Origin: a bacterium
GTDB taxonomy: Bacteria > Ratteibacteria > UBA8468 > B48-G9 > JAFGKM01
Assembly (NCBI GenBank): GCA_023230585.1
Contig: JALNXB010000048.1
Coordinates: forward strand, 1-14,778
Length of the DNA stretch: 14,778 nucleotides
Direction: 5' to 3'
Below are positions 7,679-14,778 of this stretch, piece after piece. Every line of letters starts with the position of its first letter. The stretch's first letter is position 1. The notes beneath the pieces were generated by a model. That model did not search any database and had not been told where the DNA came from. It saw only the letters and a list, made by a program, of their open reading frames with translations. A program made the position numbers and the translations under genes.

Positions 7679-9808
7679 ATGGAAAGAAAAACAATCGAAA
7701 GATGGGTCAAGGGTTTTCTGTTATTTGGGTTTGCCCTTTATATATTTTTATGCCTTTTTTCGTACGATGCTCACGACCCTTCTTTTGCTTTTTCAAATAT
7801 CGGTTCTCCAATAAATGACACTATCATAAATTTTGGTGGAAAGATAGGTGCTATACTTGCAAGTTTTTTATTCTTTTTTCTTGGAAAGACTGCCTTTATT
7901 ATAATATTTATTCTACTTTTCTTTGGAGTAAACGCTATATGGGGAGACCCTACTAATTTTTGGATTAAAACATTGAGTTCTGTTGGACTAATGTTAAGTG
8001 TTTCTATATTTTGGGAAATAAAGAATAATTATAATTTTTCTGGTGGTTTGATTGGAATTACTCTTGGACCATCTTTACAGGTATATTTTGGAGAAAACGG
8101 AATATACCTTCTACTTATTGTTTTAGGTATCGGTTTTTTGGGGTTAGGTTACAAAATCTTTATTAACCCATTCAGAATAATTTTTCAAAACTATGGTGCG
8201 ATTAGACAAGAAAAGATTCCTTTACCTAAACAAACAGAAACAACTACTGATACAAAAAGACCTATCAAAAAGATAAGAAAACCAACATTACCACCAGAGA
8301 AGAAAGAAGTACATCCTGCTCCTATAAAAGAAGAAGTTCAAGAACCTCCAATAAAACTTCCGAGCCCAATTACAAAAGCAAAAGATTATAAACTCCCTCC
8401 TTTGTCTATATTAAAAGCAAATGCCCCAGTACAACAAGAAACAAAAGAAGATTTTGATCTTTACGCTCAAGTTATTGAAGAAACACTTCTTGAATTTGGT
8501 ATAGAGGGAGAAGTCGTTCAGATTAATACTGGACCGAGGGTAACTATGTTTGAGGTTCAACTTGCGCCAGGTGTTGCTATCCAGAAGGTTTATAAAATAC
8601 AAGACAATCTTGCTATGAACCTTAAAACAACAACCATAAGAGTGGTTGCTCCCCTTGCAAACAAATCAACATTAGGAATAGAAGTACCTAACAGAGAGAT
8701 ATCAACAGTATATCTTAGAGAAATACTAACAAGCAGAGAGTTTCAAAAAAATTCTTCTAAACTCACTATCGCTATTGGTAAAAGCATAATGGGAAAACCA
8801 GTAATAAACGATTTAAAAAATATGCCTCATATTTTAATCGCTGGTGCTACCGGTTCTGGAAAAACTGTCTGTCTTAACTCTTTTATAGCTTCAATACTTT
8901 ACAAAGCAACTCCAGAAGAAGTAAAATTTATTATGATAGACCCAAAAATGGTAGAACTTATATCTTACAATGGGTTACCTCATTTGCTATGCCCTGTTGT
9001 AGTAGATGTTAAAAAGGCTGTCAATACCCTAAAATGGCTTATATCTGAAATGGAGAGAAGGTATAAAATATTCTCAGAAGTAAAGGCAAGAAATATTGAA
9101 AAATATAATTCTATAAAAAGAAAAGAACCAATGCCTTACATTGTGGTTGTAATAGACGAACTTGCCGACTTGATGATGATAGCCCGTAAAGAGATAGAAA
9201 CAAGGGTAATCCGACTTGCTCAACTTTCAAGAGCGGCAGGCATTCATCTTATACTTGCCACACAGAGACCATCGGTAAACGTTATCACAGGAGTAATTAA
9301 AGCAAATCTACCTTGCAGAATATCTTTTCAGGTTACTTCAAAGTTTGATTCACGTACTATCCTTGATACAATTGGGGCAGAGAAACTTTTAGGCAGAGGC
9401 GACCTTCTCTTTATACCTCCAGGTAGTTCACTTCTTACAAGAATACAAGGATGTTTAGTATCAGATGAAGAGATAGAAGTAATATGTAATTTTATAAAAA
9501 GCCAGAAACCTCCTGAATATGAAATGGAGATAATGGAAGAACAAGAGAAACATAAAGAACTTGATATAACAACATTTGACGAAAAAAGTAGTGAAGAAGA
9601 TGAACTTTATCAAGAAGCAAGGAGAATCGTTTTAACCACAAAAAAAGCCTCAATATCAATGCTTCAAAGACGGTTAAAGATAGGTTTTAATAAAGCAGCT
9701 CGGCTTGTTGAACAGATGGATGAAGAAGGGCTTCTTGGTCCTTACATAGAAGGTAAACCAAGAGAAGTGTTAGTGAGTAATAATAATGGAAACCAACAAA
9801 CCCCTTAA
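7679..9808 (+). CDS. ftsK: FtsK/SpoIIIE-family DNA translocase
   Basis: This septal, membrane-anchored ATPase pumps chromosomal DNA during division and helps resolve dimers. The 709 residues are compact, like SpoIIIE and unlike the long-linker E. coli FtsK. The N terminus has about four membrane segments (near 12-32, 55-80, 96-111 and 122-160). A short proline- and charge-rich linker follows (about 175-250). The motor has Walker A GATGSGKT (389-396, K395), Walker B VVVIDELADLM (D493 E494), and conserved LSRAAGIHLILATQRPSVNVITG and SKFDSRTILD regions. The C-terminal winged-helix gamma domain (about 640-709; SMLQRRLKIGFNKAARLVEQME-like) should read oriented chromosomal motifs. An in-frame TAA at 7655 rules out an earlier start, and no Shine-Dalgarno site precedes the ATG. 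Its end overlaps the next gene by 23 bases. No partner recombinase lies here. Confidence 0.95.
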   Translation: MERKTIERWVKGFLLFGFALYIFLCLFSYDAHDPSFAFSNIGSPINDTIINFGGKIGAILASFLFFFLGKTAFIIIFILLFFGVNAIWGDPTNFWIKTLSSVGLMLSVSIFWEIKNNYNFSGGLIGITLGPSLQVYFGENGIYLLLIVLGIGFLGLGYKIFINPFRIIFQNYGAIRQEKIPLPKQTETTTDTKRPIKKIRKPTLPPEKKEVHPAPIKEEVQEPPIKLPSPITKAKDYKLPPLSILKANAPVQQETKEDFDLYAQVIEETLLEFGIEGEVVQINTGPRVTMFEVQLAPGVAIQKVYKIQDNLAMNLKTTTIRVVAPLANKSTLGIEVPNREISTVYLREILTSREFQKNSSKLTIAIGKSIMGKPVINDLKNMPHILIAGATGSGKTVCLNSFIASILYKATPEEVKFIMIDPKMVELISYNGLPHLLCPVVVDVKKAVNTLKWLISEMERRYKIFSEVKARNIEKYNSIKRKEPMPYIVVVIDELADLMMIARKEIETRVIRLAQLSRAAGIHLILATQRPSVNVITGVIKANLPCRISFQVTSKFDSRTILDTIGAEKLLGRGDLLFIPPGSSLLTRIQGCLVSDEEIEVICNFIKSQKPPEYEMEIMEEQEKHKELDITTFDEKSSEEDELYQEARRIVLTTKKASISMLQRRLKIGFNKAARLVEQMDEEGLLGPYIEGKPREVLVSNNNGNQQTP

Positions 9809-10178
9809 TGAACTTTTAAAAAATATTAGAATAGAGAGAAACATATCTGTTGAACAGATATTTGAAGATACCTACATTCCTGCAAAATTTATTAAAATGA
9901 TTGAAGAAGGCACGTGGTCTGAGTTTCCTAGCGAGGTTCATTTAAAAGGATATATACGACTCTATTCTACATATCTGAAGATAGACTCAGCTACTATTAA
10001 TAAATATCTAAATGACATAATGTCGGTCGAAGAAGAAGTTCAAGACAATGGGAAAAATAATAGCAAGATAAAAAATGTTTTTCCATCAAACCAAAAGAAA
10101 TTCATATTTATTATATTGATACTTTTAACTGCTTTTGTAACAATATTAGCCTTAACCCTCAAACTTATACCTAAATAA
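9786..10178 (+). CDS. Short RodZ-like helix-turn-helix membrane protein
   Basis: The 130-residue product begins with a RodZ-type helix-turn-helix domain (about 6-75): the LLKNIRIERNISVEQIFEDT start, IPAKFIKMIEEG and the FPSEVHLKGYIRLYSTYL segment are typical. A charged linker follows, then a single membrane helix (about 105-127), and the protein ends three residues later. Classical RodZ has a large periplasmic domain after the membrane helix, absent here. RodZ connects MreB to the envelope to set cell shape; whether this short form does so is inference, and it could instead be a membrane-bound regulator. It starts inside the ftsK end in another frame (23-base overlap), and its stop shares one base with the rimO ATG, so it is probably translationally coupled to both. 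No Shine-Dalgarno site is clear. Confidence 0.75.
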   Translation: METNKPLNELLKNIRIERNISVEQIFEDTYIPAKFIKMIEEGTWSEFPSEVHLKGYIRLYSTYLKIDSATINKYLNDIMSVEEEVQDNGKNNSKIKNVFPSNQKKFIFIILILLTAFVTILALTLKLIPK

Positions 10179-11488
10179 TGGAAAAAATATATCTTTTAAG
10201 TCTTGGTTGTCCCAAAAACCTTGTAGATTCTGAAAATATTATGGCTCTGCTTGGTGAAAAAGAATATATCCTGACAGACTCCCCAGATATAGCAGATATT
10301 ATTATTATTAATACCTGTGCGTTTTTGAAAAGTGCTGTAAAAGAATCTAAGGCTGCAATAAAATATTTTACTGACAACAACCAGTATAAACACAAAAAGA
10401 TTGTTGTTTGTGGGTGTCTTGTTCAGAGGTATGGGGAAGAACTTTTTAAACTAAATGGTGTCGATGGTATTTCTGGTATAAGTAACCCTGAAGAAACTGT
10501 CAAAGTTGTTGAGCAAGTCAAGAGCAATTCACGTATAACCTCATACAATGTTATTCCCAACATATCTCCTAACTGTTCCCCGCGACTTGTCTCTACATAC
10601 CCTTACGCATATATAAAGATTTCTGAAGGGTGTGACAATTTATGTAGTTATTGTCTTATACCAAAATTGAGAGGACGACTTACAAGCAGGTCAGAGTCAG
10701 ATATATTAAATGAAGCAGAAAGCCTTTTAGAAATGGGAATAAAAGAACTCATTATTATAGCCCAAGATACATCAAGTTACGGATGGGACACTGGAAACAG
10801 GAATGGTTTAGAAAACCTTCTTTCTAAACTTGCAAAACTAAAATTTCCACGAATAAGAATTATGTACTCTCATCCAGCTCATATAACTAAAAATGTTTTA
10901 GACATTATTCAGAAAGAGAAGAATATTTGTAAATATATTGATATTCCACTTCAGCACATCCATCCTGAAATTCTGCAAAAAATGAATAGACCTGTTTTAG
11001 ATTATGGAAAACTTATTGATAATATAAGAGAAACCGTCCCTGAAATACGGTTACGAACAACATTTATTGTTGGTTTCCCAGGCGAAACAGATGAACATTT
11101 TGAAAAACTTGTTGAATTTGTCAAAGAAAAAAAGTTTGATAGATTGGGTGTATTTAAATATTCAAGAGAGAAAGAAACAGAGGCTTTCAAACTAAAAGAA
11201 CAGATAAAAAAGAGAGTAAAACTTGAAAGAGAAAGAATTTTAATGGAGATACAGAAGGATATATCAAAAAGAAATCTTGAAAAATTTATTGGTAAAACTT
11301 TAAAAGTTCTTGTAGAAGGAAAAGAAGACGATTTTTATGTAGGAAGATCAGAATTTGATGCACCCGAAATTGATGGTAATGTTTATATTGAGACAAAGAC
11401 AAAAAAAATCGTAAACGGAGATATAAAGAAAGTCAAGATTATAGGCTCAACAGAGCACGATTTATTTGGAATTCTCCCCAATTTATGA
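10178..11488 (+). CDS. rimO: Ribosomal protein S12 methylthiotransferase RimO
   Basis: RimO is a radical SAM enzyme that adds a methylthio group to a conserved aspartate of ribosomal protein S12, using two iron-sulfur clusters. The N-terminal methylthiotransferase domain has C11 (CPKNLVDSE, diagnostic of RimO), C47 (INTCAF) and C80 (CGCLVQRY). The radical SAM CX3CX2C is C152, C156 and C159 (GCDNLCSYC), followed by LIPKLRGRLTSR, the RimO rather than MiaB form. IIIAQDTSSYG, YIDIPLQHIHPEIL and TTFIVGFPGET are further family blocks. A TRAM domain occupies about 365-436 and ends in HDLFGIL. The length, 436, is normal. The ATG shares its first base with the stop of the preceding gene (TAATG), indicating coupling. 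The gene ends with TGA. Confidence 0.95.
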   Translation: MEKIYLLSLGCPKNLVDSENIMALLGEKEYILTDSPDIADIIIINTCAFLKSAVKESKAAIKYFTDNNQYKHKKIVVCGCLVQRYGEELFKLNGVDGISGISNPEETVKVVEQVKSNSRITSYNVIPNISPNCSPRLVSTYPYAYIKISEGCDNLCSYCLIPKLRGRLTSRSESDILNEAESLLEMGIKELIIIAQDTSSYGWDTGNRNGLENLLSKLAKLKFPRIRIMYSHPAHITKNVLDIIQKEKNICKYIDIPLQHIHPEILQKMNRPVLDYGKLIDNIRETVPEIRLRTTFIVGFPGETDEHFEKLVEFVKEKKFDRLGVFKYSREKETEAFKLKEQIKKRVKLERERILMEIQKDISKRNLEKFIGKTLKVLVEGKEDDFYVGRSEFDAPEIDGNVYIETKTKKIVNGDIKKVKIIGSTEHDLFGILPNL

Positions 11489-11494
11489 TAAAAT
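11466..11494 (+). promoter_or_regulatory. Sigma70-type promoter abutting the AEC transporter start
   Basis: TTGGAA (11466-11471, inside the end of rimO) and TAAAAT (11489-11494, starting one base past the rimO stop) are spaced by 17 bases. Nine bases separate the -10 element from the ATG at 11504, so the predicted start is within about three bases of the start codon. Confidence 0.5.
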
Positions 11495-11503
11495 TATTGA
11501 GTT

Positions 11504-12475
11504 ATGTTTATTAAACTCTTTATAAGAATTATCGCCATATTTTGTATGGTCGGTGCAGGAATACTTGCTCGCAAACTTAATGCTGTTGATGATAATACAT
11601 CAAGTCAGATGTCCAAACTTATTACCAATTTTTTTTATCCTGCTCTTATTTTCACATCTTTAATAAATAGTTTCACACTAAAAACTATTATCCAAAACTG
11701 GTCTCTCCCCGTTGGGATATTTGTTATTATGGCTACTGGGTACATTGTAGGAATTATTGCTGTAAGATTTATAAAGTTCTCCTCTGATAAAGAAAAAAAC
11801 CAGTTTGCCTTCCAATGCACCACTAACAACTATTCTTTTCTACCACTACCAATTATTCTTATGTTATGGGGTGAACCGGGAGTTGCAAAACTTATTTTTT
11901 CAACATTAGGTTCTGAAATATCTGTATGGACACTTGGTATCCTTGCGTTAACAGGCAATAAATTTAAAAGAGAAAATTTAAAAAAACTTTTTAGTGTACC
12001 TATGATTGCAATTTTTTCCGCAATATTAGTTATAGTAATTAAAGGGTTATTACAGAACTACAATATTGTTTTTATGCCTGATAGTGTTCTATCTGAAACA
12101 TTCATCTCTTTTTTCTCTGTAATAGAAATTTTTGGTAAAGCAGCTATTCCTATTGCAATGTTCATTGCTGGAAACAAGATAGCAGATTTAAATAGCCAAC
12201 ATCTGCTAACATTAAAACAAGGTTATCTTGTAACTTTAAGACTTGTTGTTATACCTCTATTTGCTATTTTATTATTACACATCTTACCTTTTTCACCTGA
12301 TATACGAATGGTTCTTCTTGTTGTTGCAATAATGCCTTCTGCTGTTTCAAGTGTTCCTTTAAGTGAAACGTATGGTTCTGATTCTGAATTTGCTGCATCT
12401 GCTGTTTTAACAACACACATATTTTCTCTTATTACGATTCCTTTATGGTTAACTTTATTTTTAGGAAAAACTTAA
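11504..12475 (+). CDS. AEC (auxin efflux carrier) family transporter
   Basis: This 323-residue, strongly hydrophobic protein has about eight to ten membrane helices in two similar halves. The opening (IRIIAIFCMVGAGILARKLNAVDDNTSSQMSKL-type region followed by FFYPALIFTSLI) is typical of the AEC family, as are the mid-protein NNYSFLPLPIILMLWGEPGV block and the second-half FGKAAIPIAMFIAGNKIADL and AIMPSAVSSVPLSETYGSD blocks. Family members export or exchange small organic anions such as malate or malonate, or auxin in plants; the substrate here cannot be told. An in-frame TGA lies two codons before the ATG at 11504, which fixes the start. No Shine-Dalgarno site is present. The gene may have its own promoter, and readthrough from rimO is also possible because only 15 bases separate them. 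Confidence 0.85.
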   Translation: MFIKLFIRIIAIFCMVGAGILARKLNAVDDNTSSQMSKLITNFFYPALIFTSLINSFTLKTIIQNWSLPVGIFVIMATGYIVGIIAVRFIKFSSDKEKNQFAFQCTTNNYSFLPLPIILMLWGEPGVAKLIFSTLGSEISVWTLGILALTGNKFKRENLKKLFSVPMIAIFSAILVIVIKGLLQNYNIVFMPDSVLSETFISFFSVIEIFGKAAIPIAMFIAGNKIADLNSQHLLTLKQGYLVTLRLVVIPLFAILLLHILPFSPDIRMVLLVVAIMPSAVSSVPLSETYGSDSEFAASAVLTTHIFSLITIPLWLTLFLGKT

Positions 12476-12529
12476 AAACAGTTGTTTGAATTTATATTAA
12501 CAAGAGTTCAATAAACTATGTAACTAACA

Positions 12530-12578
12530 CCTTGTAAACAATGAGCAAATAGTTGAATTTTAGGTATTTACAACAAGG
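12530..12578 (+). promoter_or_regulatory. Possible stem hiding the ribosome binding site of the sensor gene
   Basis: CCTTG (12530-12534) can pair with CAAGG (12574-12578), which contains most of the Shine-Dalgarno sequence. TAAA (12535-12538) can pair with TTTA (12567-12570), leaving a three-base bulge. An alternative register pairs TTGTAAA (12532-12538) with TTTACAA (12567-12573) and leaves the Shine-Dalgarno site free. Two competing folds could set translation on or off. The evidence is sequence complementarity only. Confidence 0.3.
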
Positions 12579-12580
12579 AG
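12575..12580 (+). promoter_or_regulatory. Shine-Dalgarno site of the GGDEF sensor gene
   Basis: AAGGAG stands nine bases before the ATG at 12590. It decides that start over the second ATG two codons later. Confidence 0.75.
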
Positions 12581-12589
12581 CTACTTCAA

Positions 12590-14778
12590 ATGGAAATGAA
12601 TATTTTAAGTTTTTTTTTATTTTTATCAGCAGGAGTATCTTTATTAGTAATTTTCCTATCAATTGAAAGGTTAGGTTTCACACCTTTAATAAAAGTATTC
12701 TCATTGTTAATGCTTGCCATTTTTTTGTCAAATATAGGGTACGCCAATGAATTATATTTCACAAGTTTTATTGATAAACGTTTCTGGTTAAATGTAAGAT
12801 ATATAGGCAACACATTTATACCTGCTTTATGGTTAATCTTTGTTTTTTCTTATACAGATTCAGAAAAATATTTAAAAAAACCATTCCTCTTTGCTTATCT
12901 GCTGACTCCCTTTTTAACGTTTTTACTCATATTAACAAACCAAATGCATCACCTTGTCTTTAAAACGTTTGCTGTAAGTTCCACAGGCAATATTTCTTTT
13001 CTTACATTTGAAAGAGGTCCTTGGTTATTTATCAACAGAGGGTACACGTTGATTTGCATTATAATGGTTTTTCTTATAATGCTCCGTTTTTCTAAATCTG
13101 TTAATTTTAAATATAAATCTCAAATTAAAATTGTTTTTGCGGCAGCAATCATTCCCTCCGTCTTTTATATTCTATATCTATTTACCAACATCTTTAAAAA
13201 TATCAATATAATATCCTGTTCCTTTATAACCACCGGAGTGTTATCTTTTTTTGCTCTTTATAAATACAAACTTTTTGAACTCTTACCAATAGCCCGTTGC
13301 CAACTATTGGACAATATGAATAATGGTTTTGTATTTATAAACAACATTGGAAATGTGACAGATTTAAATAACATATTTTTAAATATGGTCTCTGTTAAAA
13401 GAGAAGATGTTTTAGATATGCCTGTTGAGCAAGCTTTCCATTTCTTTCCGGAAATAGTTTCTGCTTTAAAAAATAGCGACTCAGAAACTACTATATCTTT
13501 AAAGGATAAAACTTTTTTTAAAATTAAAGTCATTGATGTTAAGAACTCTTCAGGCATATTTTTAGGGAAACTTGCTATTTTAACAAATATTACCGATGAG
13601 ATTTTCATTGAACAGAAATTGAAGAAGAATGACCAATTTCGGCATACGCTTACAAAGTTAGCAACAAACTTTATAAATATACCCATAGAAAAGATAGATA
13701 CAGCAATAAATCAAGCTCTTTCTTATATAGGACAATTTTTAGAAGTAGATAGAGCCTATATATTCTACTATGACAATATTAAGCATTTTGCAAGCAATAC
13801 ATGTGAATGGTGTGCTGAAAATATAAACTCTTTTAAAACAAAATTACAAGATATACCTTTTGAAGAAATTCCTACATTTTTGTTACCACATCTTAAAGGG
13901 GAACTTATTTATTACCCCGACACAAGCGTTTTACCTGAAGGTAGTGTTGCAAAAACCATTATGGAAGAAGAAGGCATTAAGAGTTTTATCACTTTTCCTA
14001 TGATGGCTGATAATAATGAATGCATTGGATTTATAGGTTTTGATATGGTAAAAGAAAAAAGGGAGTTTACCAATGAAGAGAAAGAATTGTTAAAAATTCT
14101 TGTTGAGATTTTTGCCAGCGTTGAAAGGCGTAGAATTAAAAAAATGCAATTGAAAAAAAGTGAATTTCGTTATAATCTTTTTTTTGATAATGCCCCGTTA
14201 GGGATTGTTCATATTGATAACGAAGCAAATATCCTTAAAGTAAACCAAAAATTTGTTGATATTATGGGAACCTCACAAGAAGATGTTGAAAAAGTCAATA
14301 TAATTAAGGAGATGAAAGACGACCTTATGAAACAGTGTTTTCTTGACGCTTTAGAAGGTAAAACTGGTAGATATGAAGGCGTGTACACTTCTTTTTTGTC
14401 TGGTAAATCTTCTTACATAAGAGCCATCGCTAAGAACATTTTAGATGAAACAAGAATAGTTGGAGCTATAGGAATATTTGAAGATATTACAAACATTAAA
14501 CAGAAAGAAGAACAATTAAATTATGCGGCTCTTCACGATTCTCTTACTAACCTTGCTAACAGAATCTTACTCCTTGATAGAATTGAAAGAGCCATATCTC
14601 GTCACAAAAGATACCCATCGGACTATTTTATTTTTATGGTTTTAGACCTTGACGATTTCAAAAGAGTAAATGATAGTTTAGGCCACGATGCAGGAGATAC
14701 TTTTATCAAAGTTATTGCTCAAAAACTATCAGAATGTATTAGGCCAGACGATACACTTGCCAGACTTGGGGGTGATGA
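12590..14778 (+). CDS. 7TM-PAS-GAF-PAS-GGDEF membrane sensor, probable diguanylate cyclase (3' partial)
   Basis: The frame stays open for 729 codons and runs off the window. Residues 1 to about 227 form a seven-helix membrane domain like the N-terminal 7TM region of some histidine kinases, with PALWLIFVFSYTD, LTNQMHHLVF and GPWLFINRGYT as landmarks. Next come a PAS-like domain (about 236-350, from NMNNGFVFINNIGNV), a GAF domain (about 367-514, QALSYIGQFLEVDRAYIFYYD to SFITFPMM and IGFIGFD), and a second PAS with PAC-like end (about 524-640, NAPLGIVHID to GIFEDITNIKQKEEQLN). The GGDEF domain starts at LHDSLTNLANR (about 648) with LDLDDFKRVNDSLGHDAGD (about 685). The last visible residues are GGD plus two bases (GA) of the next codon, compatible with GGDEF or GGDDF. 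It probably makes cyclic di-GMP in response to a membrane or cytosolic signal; any EAL or other C-terminal domain is out of view. Confidence 0.88.
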   Translation, partial: MEMNILSFFLFLSAGVSLLVIFLSIERLGFTPLIKVFSLLMLAIFLSNIGYANELYFTSFIDKRFWLNVRYIGNTFIPALWLIFVFSYTDSEKYLKKPFLFAYLLTPFLTFLLILTNQMHHLVFKTFAVSSTGNISFLTFERGPWLFINRGYTLICIIMVFLIMLRFSKSVNFKYKSQIKIVFAAAIIPSVFYILYLFTNIFKNINIISCSFITTGVLSFFALYKYKLFELLPIARCQLLDNMNNGFVFINNIGNVTDLNNIFLNMVSVKREDVLDMPVEQAFHFFPEIVSALKNSDSETTISLKDKTFFKIKVIDVKNSSGIFLGKLAILTNITDEIFIEQKLKKNDQFRHTLTKLATNFINIPIEKIDTAINQALSYIGQFLEVDRAYIFYYDNIKHFASNTCEWCAENINSFKTKLQDIPFEEIPTFLLPHLKGELIYYPDTSVLPEGSVAKTIMEEEGIKSFITFPMMADNNECIGFIGFDMVKEKREFTNEEKELLKILVEIFASVERRRIKKMQLKKSEFRYNLFFDNAPLGIVHIDNEANILKVNQKFVDIMGTSQEDVEKVNIIKEMKDDLMKQCFLDALEGKTGRYEGVYTSFLSGKSSYIRAIAKNILDETRIVGAIGIFEDITNIKQKEEQLNYAALHDSLTNLANRILLLDRIERAISRHKRYPSDYFIFMVLDLDDFKRVNDSLGHDAGDTFIKVIAQKLSECIRPDDTLARLGGD

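Noticed and set aside
13258..13686. 142-codon minus-strand frame inside the sensor gene
   Set aside because: The plus strand encodes a continuous protein with clear PAS and GAF features here; the opposite frame is a by-product of AT-rich codon use.
1..14778. tRNA, rRNA, CRISPR arrays, transposases or phage genes
   Set aside because: I looked for cloverleaf-like signatures, regularly spaced repeats and transposase or integrase motifs and saw none.

Overview
This is an AT-rich bacterial window, about one third G+C by eye. It is read with the standard bacterial code: TGA ends rimO and tryptophans are TGG. Gene content is mostly core housekeeping: an AddAB-type break-processing nuclease, the FtsK DNA translocase, a RodZ-like helix-turn-helix membrane protein and the RimO methylthiotransferase. 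An AEC transporter, a secreted SYLF-domain protein and a run-off diguanylate-cyclase sensor complete it. A signal-peptide SYLF protein and a RodZ-type protein would suit a diderm bacterium. I cannot place the phylum; an AT-rich, poorly sampled lineage is a low-confidence guess.

Layout. Positions 1-211 carry no convincing gene. They are clearly richer in G+C (about half) than the rest and are packed with inverted repeats, including a TCCGGAAT-type palindrome of a kind often dispersed through genomes. A SYLF gene (212-919) points left. A 314-base divergent intergenic region follows, with a near-consensus promoter for the SYLF gene and two tandem candidate promoters facing right. addB (1234-4323) and addA (4316 or 4292 to 7501) overlap and form one unit. 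After 177 bases come ftsK, the short RodZ-like gene and rimO, which overlap end to start (23 nt and 1 nt). The AEC transporter starts 16 bases after rimO, apparently from its own promoter. A 7TM-PAS-GAF-PAS-GGDEF sensor starts at 12590 and runs off the right edge inside the GGDEF motif.

How the parts relate. AddA and AddB should form one helicase-nuclease that resects double-strand breaks for RecA. FtsK moves chromosome DNA at the septum, and the RodZ-like protein may link to envelope shape. RimO modifies ribosomal protein S12. The transporter and sensor look like separate units.

I found no clear new multi-gene system. The most interesting signals are regulatory. Two genes (ftsK and the AEC transporter) have sigma70-like promoters so close to the ATG that their mRNAs would be leaderless or nearly so. 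Genes at the two ends of the window have clear Shine-Dalgarno sites, and the one before the sensor gene may be hidden in a stem. The left edge holds a nested, possibly RNA-structured, repeat of unknown type.
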